Origin: an uncultured Solirubrobacterales bacterium
Lineage (GTDB): Bacteria; Actinomycetota; Thermoleophilia; Solirubrobacterales; Solirubrobacteraceae
DNA length: 6,392 bases
Direction: 5' to 3'
Assembly (NCBI GenBank): GCA_937973575.1
Contig: CALJKH010000139.1
Span: 1 to 6,392 of the forward strand
Under the pieces are notes generated by a model, which worked only from the letters and a program-made list of their open reading frames with translations, had not been told where the DNA came from and did no database searches. Position 1 is the first letter of the stretch; each line of letters begins with the position of its first letter. Made by a program: the position numbers and the translations under genes. Shown in pieces: positions 1-5,059 of this stretch.

Positions 1-109
1 GCTTGCCTCCTGAATAGCCGAGTGACATAGAACCTTCCTGTCAGGGGATTCGGGTTTGTGTGGTTGTGGAGTCTATTCTCACAGGGTGGACGATGGAAGC
101 TCAGGATTC

Positions 110-832
110 ATGATTGTTTGCCCCTCATGCTCATCTGAGGTCAGTCCGTATGTCACAGAGTGCCCCTATTGCGGCAAACGTGTGCAGAAGCGGGCGCCCA
201 AATTAGGCAGCGCTGAGCCCAAGAAGCAGAAGCGGAAGCGGCCTGAACGCAAGACGCGCAGCGGAATGCCGCGCATCGAACTGGGCGATAATCGGCTGCT
301 TGCAGTCCCCGCGTTAATCATCGGTTCTGCCGCTCTGAGCGTTCTGGTCCGAACTGGTGTTGTAAAGGCCAGCTCCGTGGCCGTGATTGGGCATCTCAAC
401 GGTGACTGGGTCAAGCTACTGACTGCTCCGTTTGTCAACTCAAATATCGCCTATGGATTTGTTGTGCTTGTTGCCTTTGCTCTGTTCGGCTCACGGATTG
501 AGCAGAGGTTCTCGGCCGGGTCCCTGATTGTGATCGTGATGTGGCTGCTCTCTGGTGCCCTTGGTGCTTGGCTAAGCGCTGAGACTGTGATCTCGCTGGC
601 TGCTGGGGCCTTGGCGCCAGCCACTGCTGTCACCGTCGCTTGCGGGATGAGTGCGGTGGAAGCGCGACGCGACGACGGCGATACAGACATCGTTGGCCCA
701 GGTGTAGTCCTTGCGGTTCTTGTTCTAATGCCACCACTCGTTGCAGGGGCTACCTGGATGGAAGTCTTCGCTGGCCTCATTGTCGGATTAGGCGCAGGAA
801 GCTCGATTGTCATGGCGGACCGCCGCAGGTAA
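110..832 (+). CDS. Zinc-ribbon rhomboid-like membrane protein, probably catalytically inactive
   Basis: 240 aa from the ATG at 110. The open frame reaches back to a TTG at 56, but residues added that way look non-coding, whereas the ATG places a zinc ribbon directly at the N-terminus: C4-x2-C7 and C18-x2-C21. A Lys/Arg-rich linker (about 23-55) precedes several hydrophobic segments (about 63-80, 113-127, 138-157, 160-180, 195-215, 216-235). The stretch around W100 (WVKLLTAPFVNSN) followed by FGSRIEQRFSAG (126-137) matches the rhomboid-family core. The active-site Ser motif GxSx is missing: the equivalent place reads GALAPATA (166-173). The helix that should carry the catalytic His reads FAGLIVGLGAG (220-230), with no His. 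It is therefore best read as a pseudo-rhomboid that may bind or position membrane proteins. A weak TATTCT at 74-79 could be a -10 box for the ATG at 110, with no good -35. First gene of a likely three-gene operon. Confidence 0.72.
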   Translation: MIVCPSCSSEVSPYVTECPYCGKRVQKRAPKLGSAEPKKQKRKRPERKTRSGMPRIELGDNRLLAVPALIIGSAALSVLVRTGVVKASSVAVIGHLNGDWVKLLTAPFVNSNIAYGFVVLVAFALFGSRIEQRFSAGSLIVIVMWLLSGALGAWLSAETVISLAAGALAPATAVTVACGMSAVEARRDDGDTDIVGPGVVLAVLVLMPPLVAGATWMEVFAGLIVGLGAGSSIVMADRRR

Positions 833-869
833 CCTAAACCTCTAGGCAACACGCAGAGGGGAGTTACAA

Positions 870-1550
870 ATGGAGGTCAGGTTTCTCGGGCATTCAGCGT
901 TTGAGCTCAAGAGTGACGCCGCCACAGTTCTGGTTGACCCATTCTTGACGGGCAACCCCAAGGCTGCTGTCGCGGCAGCTGACTTGGAGGCAGACGCGAT
1001 CCTCGTTACTCACGGCCATGCTGACCACCTTGGCGACACAGTCGACATTGCAAAGCGGACTGGTGCGCCAGTTGTCGCAATCGTTGAGCTTGCCGGGGAG
1101 ATCGCTAGGGACGGAGCTCCTTCGACCCACGATCCAAACCTTGGCGGGACAGTCAACTTCGATTGGGGCTGGGTCAAGCTCGTTCCCGCATGGCACACCT
1201 CGACAACCCCCAAGGGCCAAGTCAACACGCCAGCAGGATTGGTCATCAACATTGGCGGCAAGACGATTTATCACCTTGGTGACACTGCTCTCTTTAGCGA
1301 CCTTGCCCTAGTAAACGGGCGTCCGTCGCCACTCGACCTTGCAATCGTGCCCATTGGTGGTCACTACACAATGGATCGTCACGATGCTGTGGAAGCGTGC
1401 CGCCTAGTCGGCGCTCCCCATGTGATCCCGTGCCACTTCGACACGTTCCCTCCGATCGAAACTGACTCCGCCGCGTTTGCAGCAGAGGCGCAGGCTTCAG
1501 CTAACTGCCAAGTGAGTGTTCTCAAACCAGGGGAGGCATTGACGCTATGA
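870..1550 (+). CDS. UPF0173-type metal-dependent hydrolase (metallo-beta-lactamase fold)
   Basis: 226 aa, the usual length for the UPF0173/YtkL family. A strong ribosome-binding site, GGGGAG at 858-863, lies 6 bases before the ATG. Visible motifs: the fold's N-terminal GHSAF (7-11) and VDPF (22-25); metal-binding THGHADHLGD (47-56) with H48, H50, D52 and H53; further ligand candidates H109 (AWHTS), D138 (YHLGDT, 134-139) and H189 (IPCHFDTFP, 186-194). The family hallmark PIGGHYTM is at 161-168. All expected metal ligands are present, so an active two-metal hydrolase is likely; the substrate is not known for this family and nothing here identifies it. It follows the rhomboid-like gene by 37 bases, and its stop overlaps the next gene's start, so the three are probably co-transcribed. 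Soluble and cytoplasmic: no signal peptide or membrane segment is seen. Confidence 0.9.
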   Translation: MEVRFLGHSAFELKSDAATVLVDPFLTGNPKAAVAAADLEADAILVTHGHADHLGDTVDIAKRTGAPVVAIVELAGEIARDGAPSTHDPNLGGTVNFDWGWVKLVPAWHTSTTPKGQVNTPAGLVINIGGKTIYHLGDTALFSDLALVNGRPSPLDLAIVPIGGHYTMDRHDAVEACRLVGAPHVIPCHFDTFPPIETDSAAFAAEAQASANCQVSVLKPGEALTL

Positions 1551-1783
1551 CGACCGCAATTGTTCTAGTTGATGTAGATCGTTCGGAGATGGCCAACTTC
1601 GGCCCATTGCTTGCAGATGTTGAGGGAGTGGCAGAGGCGCACTCCGTCGGTGGCGAGTGGGACTTCGTCGCGATCGTGCGAGTGGCCAAGAGCGAGAACC
1701 TCGCAGGCGTCGTCAGCGGTGAGATCGGTGGGCTACCCGGAGTAATCCGTACTCACACGCTTGTCGGGCTGCAGGCCTTCTAG
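1547..1783 (+). CDS. Stand-alone Lrp/AsnC-type effector-binding (RAM) domain protein
   Basis: 78 aa, the size of a RAM domain alone. There is no helix-turn-helix, so it is unlikely to bind DNA by itself. The pattern fits the beta-alpha-beta-beta-alpha-beta RAM fold: AIVLVDVD (4-11), a helix to GVAEAHSVGGEWDFVAIVRV (27-46) containing the typical G-[ED]-WD turn, a second helix, then LPGVIRTHTLVGLQAF (63-78). RAM domains form dimers or higher oligomers that bind amino acids or other small ligands. Inferred role: a small ligand sensor or a partner for DNA-binding Lrp proteins. The ATG overlaps the hydrolase stop in ATGA, implying translational coupling. GGGGAGG at 1530-1536 lies 10 bases upstream, slightly far for a ribosome-binding site. 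Last gene before the terminator. Confidence 0.85.
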   Translation: MTTAIVLVDVDRSEMANFGPLLADVEGVAEAHSVGGEWDFVAIVRVAKSENLAGVVSGEIGGLPGVIRTHTLVGLQAF

Positions 1784-1790
1784 AAAACTG

Positions 1791-1825
1791 AAGGGCCCGG
1801 CCGCCCCCGGCCGAGCCCCTCTTTA
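1791..1825. terminator. Bidirectional intrinsic terminator between convergent genes
   Basis: A 13-base left arm (1791-1803) and right arm (1808-1820) pair around a CCCC loop with two mismatches, giving a very GC-rich stem. On the plus strand it is followed by CTTTA (1821-1825). On the minus strand the stem is followed by TTTT at 1786-1783. It lies between the RAM gene stop (1783) and the sigma-factor gene stop (1842), so one hairpin can end both transcripts. Both T tracts are short. Confidence 0.75.
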
Positions 1826-1841
1826 GTACCCGATCCCCCGA

Positions 1842-3224
1842 TCAGGAATTTGGAACCGCCGCAGGTTGGGCAGATGCCTCGGTGGCGTTCCCCGTATCTA
1901 CGGACGCCCCTGCGGCAACAGGGCCTGTGGCCCCGGTGCCATTGTCTGAAGGTGTTGTGGTTGTTGTGTCTCCCAAGTCGACAGGCAGCGATGTTGAGTC
2001 AGTCGTTGTGACTGTTGCTCCGCTGTCAGCTGGGGTTACTGCCGTTGCATCAGCTGCCGGAGTGGTGGAAGCAGCGGTAACTGACGAGTCGGTAACTGAT
2101 TCGGCAGTGGCTACAGCTACTGGTATTGCCACAGCGGCGATCGCTGTCGGGTCCGCCATTGGTGCTGCCACAGCCGGGGCCGCGGGTGCCGCATGGGCGG
2201 CCACAGTCGTGCTGCGCTGCACGGCGTTTACCCCGACCGGTGCAACCTGTGCGGTCACGATGGCCGCTGCTGCGATGCCAGCTGCCGCCTTGGAAGCAAC
2301 AGTGGAAGCTCCTGCGGAGATGCTGCTGGCAATGCTGCTGGCGGTTGCGCTGGAGCCGGCGATCGAGCCACCTGCTGCGGCCGAGCCGCTGGATGCCTGG
2401 CTGCCACCAATGCCAACCTGAGCGACAACCCACTGCTTTGCGGCCACGAGTGCCCCGATCGGAGCGAACGCCGCCATCGCAACATCCTGAGCTGTGAGCT
2501 GGGCCTTGAACTCCTTGCAGCGGTCACATGTCTTGAGGTGGCGCTTGACCGGCGGCGTGAGCCGACGAGTCAGGCCCTCGGCAACTTCGCCCAGTTCGAC
2601 CCGGACCTCGTCGCAGGTGAGCCCACGGGCCTCTGACATCTCGGCCAGAGCTACGCGTGCTCGAACCAGGAGCGACTTAACTGATGGCACCGTCGTCTCC
2701 ATCGCAGCTGCGATGTCCTCGTAAGGCATGCCATCCATCTCGCGCAGCATCAAGGCTGTGCGCTGAGTCTCAGGCAGGAGTGAGATGTCGTCCATCAGGT
2801 CACGGAACTCAGCGCGGCGGCTGGCCTGGTCTGCGGTCGTCAGCCCATGCGATGAAACATGGATGTCCATCGAGTCAACGCCGACTGGCTTGGCCTTCCG
2901 CATGTGGTTCAGCGACCGGTTGCGGCAGATCCTGTAGAGCCACGGCTTGACCATGATTGGGCGGTCGTCAGCCAGCATTGCCGTGTAGGCAGCTGCGAAG
3001 ACTTCCTGAAGTACGTCCTCTGCATCCTCTCGGTTGCCGAGCATGTGGCGGCAGAAAGAGAGAAGCTTCGACTGGTAGCGAGCTACGAGAACCTCGAAGG
3101 CTCCCTGGTTGCCACGGCGCGTGAGAGCGACAAGGCGATCATCAGACTGGAGGCGAAGCAGGGGGGAGGCGACGCCTTCCCTGGCGGCTGCTTCTGAGTT
3201 GGTCTTAATCGTTGCTGCTTCCAT
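1842..3224 (-). CDS. ECF-type sigma factor fused to anti-sigma-like zinc finger and a long low-complexity tail
   Basis: 460 aa; ordinary ECF sigma factors are about 170-200 aa. Sigma region 2 spans about 28-103, with the core-binding and -10 recognition stretch NREDAEDVLQEVF at 64-76 and WLYRICRNRSLNHMR at 95-109. Region 4 spans about 149-196, with LPETQRTALMLRE (150-162) and the recognition helix near TVPSVKSLLVRAR (178-190). Next comes a zinc-finger anti-sigma-like segment: C204, then H229-x3-C233-x2-C236. Residues 250-312 are Ala/Gly/Ser rich. Residues 313-335 form an uncharged, Ala/Val/Ile-rich stretch that could be a weak membrane helix. Residues 338-460 are Ala/Thr/Ser/Val/Pro rich with no Lys or Arg and about 11 acidic residues. 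The ATG at 3224 is preceded by GGGG at 3230-3233 (minus strand), a plausible ribosome-binding site. Sigma assignment is firm; the zinc finger is likely; membrane anchoring and an outside location for the tail are inference. The next minus-strand gene upstream ends with its own terminator, so this is probably a single-gene unit. Confidence 0.88.
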   Translation of the reverse strand: MEAATIKTNSEAAAREGVASPLLRLQSDDRLVALTRRGNQGAFEVLVARYQSKLLSFCRHMLGNREDAEDVLQEVFAAAYTAMLADDRPIMVKPWLYRICRNRSLNHMRKAKPVGVDSMDIHVSSHGLTTADQASRRAEFRDLMDDISLLPETQRTALMLREMDGMPYEDIAAAMETTVPSVKSLLVRARVALAEMSEARGLTCDEVRVELGEVAEGLTRRLTPPVKRHLKTCDRCKEFKAQLTAQDVAMAAFAPIGALVAAKQWVVAQVGIGGSQASSGSAAAGGSIAGSSATASSIASSISAGASTVASKAAAGIAAAAIVTAQVAPVGVNAVQRSTTVAAHAAPAAPAVAAPMADPTAIAAVAIPVAVATAESVTDSSVTAASTTPAADATAVTPADSGATVTTTDSTSLPVDLGDTTTTTPSDNGTGATGPVAAGASVDTGNATEASAQPAAVPNS

Positions 3225-3281
3225 TTTGACCCCGTTCCATTCCTTTCAACACTTCGGACGCTTTGGAGTTTCGCAACGCCT

Positions 3282-3313
3282 GATTTAGCGCTAGGACAAC
3301 CGTAGGCTAAATC
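3282..3313. repeat. Inverted repeat in the leader of the sigma-factor gene
   Basis: GATTTAGC (3282-3289) and GCTAAATC (3306-3313) are a perfect 8-base inverted repeat. After a one-base bulge at 3290 the stem can continue with CTA/TAG (3291-3293 with 3303-3305). It lies 58 bases upstream of the sigma ATG. If the promoter at 3323-3351 is real, this would fall at the very start of the transcript, as an RNA hairpin or as an operator. No T tract follows on either strand, so it is not a normal terminator. Confidence 0.5.
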
Positions 3314-3322
3314 CCGGGAAAG

Positions 3323-3351
3323 CCTGTAATGACGGTCGATTCAGCAGTCAA
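3323..3351 (-). promoter_or_regulatory. Putative promoter of the sigma-factor gene
   Basis: On the minus strand, TTGACT (3351-3346) is five of six to the -35 consensus. It is followed after exactly 17 bases by TACAGG (3328-3323), a poor -10 that keeps only the initial TA. A start near 3316 would leave a leader of about 90 bases. A second TTGACT at 3366-3361 could give an alternative -35 but has only TGAATC 17 bases downstream. If the gene is autoregulated by its own sigma factor, the true promoter could look different. Confidence 0.35.
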
Positions 3352-3366
3352 TGACTGGCCAGTCAA
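3345..3366. promoter_or_regulatory. Palindromic repeat cluster, candidate operator
   Basis: TGACTGGCCAGTCA at 3352-3365 is a perfect 14-base palindrome. It overlaps a second inverted repeat, CAGTCA-A-TGACTG, at 3345-3357, so the half-site AGTCA occurs three times in alternating orientation, and CAGTCAA is directly repeated at 3345-3351 and 3360-3366 (15-base period). The cluster covers the -35 element of the putative sigma-gene promoter, which suits a binding site for a dimeric regulator. No regulator can be named. Confidence 0.45.
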
Positions 3367-3385
3367 CGAACTTTTCAAGCTGTTG

Positions 3386-3408
3386 AAACCCGCTCGTTTG
3401 CGGGCTTT
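3386..3408 (-). terminator. Intrinsic terminator after the GNAT acetyltransferase gene
   Basis: On the minus strand AAAGCCCGC, a six-base loop and GCGGGTTT form a stem with one bulged base. The AAA/TTT flanks extend it, and the structure begins 10 bases after the TAG stop at 3418. The T tract is only TTT, so termination may be incomplete. It separates the acetyltransferase transcript from the sigma-factor promoter region. Confidence 0.6.
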
Positions 3409-3417
3409 GCGAGGGGA

Positions 3418-4257
3418 CTAACCGAGCTCGAGCGAGGTGATCCCAAACACTGATTCGGGAGTCAATTTCACGTCGGGGCCACGCAAAACTCGTGCCGTTT
3501 CGAAACTTCGAGTCATTCCCAGTCTTTCGTAGAGGGCAATTGCGGGCTCGTTGGGGAGAGGTCCGTCTACTGCAATCGGGCCACTGAGCCCGTCAGCCAG
3601 GGTGAGCAGCAGAGCTTCAGCTTCCAAGGCGGAGTCAGCAAAGAGTGGTCCCACACGGAATCCAGATGACGTTGGTCGAACTGCCGCGAAGCCTGAGATG
3701 TCGCCTGAGCTTGAGGTGGTGACGACTGCTGTTCGGTCGTCACCGGTGATCCACTCGCGGAGGAACTCTGGCCGTGGTCCAAGCGCGAATCGAGTGTCGA
3801 AAGCGACGAGGTCGTTGAAGTCGACGGTTTCAGCGTTGCTGGCTGGGGTCAGCGGAGTCGGGAGGTCGCTCGCCTCGGTTATGAAACGCGCGTTCCACCA
3901 GAGGACTCTGAAACCAACCTTCTTGTAGGTGTCGACCTGTTGGGGGACAGCGTCGCCTAACTGCGAGTTCGTCATTGGGATAGCGACTTCGTTGAAGAGC
4001 CGCCAGCCAACGCCGGTGCCGCGGTGTTCGGGGACCACGATGTAGAAGCCGAGAAAACTGATTCCAGTTGGATAGGTGACGGCCGACATTGCTGAGACGA
4101 GCTCTCCGTCCAGCTCGCCAACCCAGAAGCCCTTCGGGTCAGCAGCAAAGAAGGGTCGTGCGTCAGTGAGGCCAGGATCCCAGCCTTCCTGATCCGCCCA
4201 GCGGATCACCGACTCGAGGTCCTCAATTGTCATGTTCCGTATCTGGAAGTCGCTCAT
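3418..4257 (-). CDS. GNAT family N-acetyltransferase (YitH-like, two-domain)
   Basis: 279 aa from the ATG at 4257, chosen because AGGAG lies just upstream and because the longer open frame (to 4455) runs through a tRNA gene. The N-terminal GNAT domain (about 4-135) has WDPG (26-29), DPKGFWVGELDGE (40-52), the beta-4 strand FLGFYIVVPEHRG (68-80), the acetyl-CoA pyrophosphate-binding loop RGTGVG (79-84), and PQQVDTYKKVGF (105-116). These fit the YitH/DUF1248-type branch of the superfamily. The C-terminal half (about 145-279) resembles the second acetyltransferase-like domain seen in that branch, with ALYERLGM near 250 as its late motif. It presumably acetylates a small-molecule or protein amine using acetyl-CoA in the cytoplasm; the substrate is unknown. 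It sits 23 bases downstream of the tRNA-Leu and may be read from the upstream transcript. Confidence 0.85.
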   Translation of the reverse strand: MSDFQIRNMTIEDLESVIRWADQEGWDPGLTDARPFFAADPKGFWVGELDGELVSAMSAVTYPTGISFLGFYIVVPEHRGTGVGWRLFNEVAIPMTNSQLGDAVPQQVDTYKKVGFRVLWWNARFITEASDLPTPLTPASNAETVDFNDLVAFDTRFALGPRPEFLREWITGDDRTAVVTTSSSGDISGFAAVRPTSSGFRVGPLFADSALEAEALLLTLADGLSGPIAVDGPLPNEPAIALYERLGMTRSFETARVLRGPDVKLTPESVFGITSLELG

Positions 4258-4260
4258 GGG

Positions 4261-4266
4261 TCTCCT
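4261..4266 (-). promoter_or_regulatory. Ribosome-binding site that fixes the acetyltransferase start
   Basis: The minus strand reads AGGAGA at 4266-4261, ending three bases before the ATG at 4257. It is close but a good match to the Shine-Dalgarno core. It supports this ATG over the in-frame codons further upstream, which lie in or beyond the tRNA. Confidence 0.65.
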
Positions 4267-4280
4267 GGGATCCTTCGCAG

Positions 4281-4364
4281 TGGCCGGGGTGGGGTTCGAA
4301 CCCACAAGCCCAGAAGGGCAGCCGATTTTAAGTCGGCCGCGTATGCCAATTCCGCCACCCGGCC
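4281..4364 (-). tRNA. tRNA-Leu (anticodon UAA)
   Basis: 84 nt, class II. Acceptor GGCCGGG pairs with CCCGGCC, followed by discriminator A; CCA is not encoded. U8 is present. D stem GCG/CGC. Anticodon stem GCCGA/TCGGC encloses the loop CTTAAAA with anticodon TAA. A long variable arm has stem GCCC/GGGC. T arm GTGGG-TTCGAAC-CCCAC. Long variable arm, A73 and anticodon all agree on leucine, reading UUA (and UUG by wobble). It lies 32 bases after modC and 23 bases before the acetyltransferase. No clear promoter or terminator is seen in those gaps, so it may be processed from a longer transcript. Confidence 0.96.
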
Positions 4365-4396
4365 TTGCGATTACCTCAGGATAAGCGGTGGCCGGT

Positions 4397-5059
4397 TTAG
4401 CTTGCTGGCGCGAAAGCCTGCGCAAGCGGAACTCTGGCTGCGCGAACACCGGCATGCAGCATCAGTGCCTCAGGCTTCAGGGTCAGCTTCCCGATGGGCG
4501 AGTGTGCGATGACGATTGCTGGAATTCGTATTTCGGCCAAGGTTTTCGAGATTGCTGCGCCTGCGAGCGCAGAGTTGTCTGCGTCAAGTGAAGCGATTGG
4601 CTCGTCCAGAAGCAGAAGGTCTGGCTTGCGGGCGATAGCCCGTGCAAGCGCTGCTCGCTGCCTCTCGCCACCGGAAAGACTCGAAGCTCTTGCGTTAATC
4701 CTGCCGGCGAGTCCAAGCTCCTCGAGGACAGCCTCAGCGGCACCCGGGCGCGCATCCGACGGCATCCCAAAAGCTACGTTCTGTTGGGCAGTCATCCTTG
4801 GGAAAAGGGCTGAGTTTTGGAACACAAACCCTATGTTTCTCTCGGCAGTTGGGACTGAGCGTGATGAGGAATGCCAATCAGAGCCGTTAAGTGAGACGGT
4901 GCCGGCTGTGATCGGGTACAGCCCAGCAAGCATTCTCAGCAAGGTGGTCTTACCAGAGCCAGAAGGCCCAGTTACAAGCAGACATTCGCCCGGCGCGACT
5001 GATCCCTCAGCGGAGATCTTCATGCCGCCAATTTCACCTGTTACCTCGAACTCAAACAT
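4397..5059 (-). CDS. modC: Molybdate/tungstate-type ABC importer ATPase (ModC-like, short form)
   Basis: 220 aa, an ABC ATPase domain only. Walker A GPSGSGKTT is at 31-39, Q-loop FVFQ at 78-81, signature LSGGERQR at 128-135, Walker B LLLLDEP at 148-154, D-loop SLDA at 157-160, and switch His in IAHS at 184-187. All catalytic motifs are intact. It powers uptake through the ModB-like permease at the inner face of the membrane. Classical ModC is about 350 aa and carries a C-terminal molybdate-binding (TOBE/MOP) domain. That domain is absent: the protein stops about 30 residues after the switch region, with no trace of it before the tRNA. The ATG overlaps the permease stop by 8 bases (ATGTTTGA). 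The mod assignment rests mainly on its two neighbours; substrate could be molybdate or tungstate. Confidence 0.85.
   Translation of the reverse strand: MFEFEVTGEIGGMKISAEGSVAPGECLLVTGPSGSGKTTLLRMLAGLYPITAGTVSLNGSDWHSSSRSVPTAERNIGFVFQNSALFPRMTAQQNVAFGMPSDARPGAAEAVLEELGLAGRINARASSLSGGERQRAALARAIARKPDLLLLDEPIASLDADNSALAGAAISKTLAEIRIPAIVIAHSPIGKLTLKPEALMLHAGVRAARVPLAQAFAPAS

Noticed and set aside
1..55. Possible 3' end of an upstream plus-strand gene, and a short CCTG-T-CAGG inverted repeat at 37-45
   Set aside because: All three frames reach a stop within about 30 bases, too short to identify a product, and the repeat is too small to call a terminator.
56..109. TTG start of the rhomboid-like gene
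   Set aside because: The 18 added residues show no family match and the zinc ribbon starts exactly at the ATG at 110; a possible -10 box also lies inside this stretch.
1832..1843. GATC-CCCC-GATC inverted repeat at the sigma stop codon
   Set aside because: Four-base arms are too short to be meaningful.
1882..2421. 179-residue plus-strand open frame rich in Ala, Val and Thr
   Set aside because: It is the mirror of the Ala/Thr/Ser-rich tail of the sigma protein. GC-biased low-complexity codons leave the opposite strand free of stops, and no ribosome-binding site or family motif is seen.
4258..4455. N-terminal extension of the acetyltransferase frame by 66 residues
   Set aside because: It reads through the whole tRNA-Leu gene and into modC, and a good ribosome-binding site sits at 4261-4266 before the ATG at 4257.
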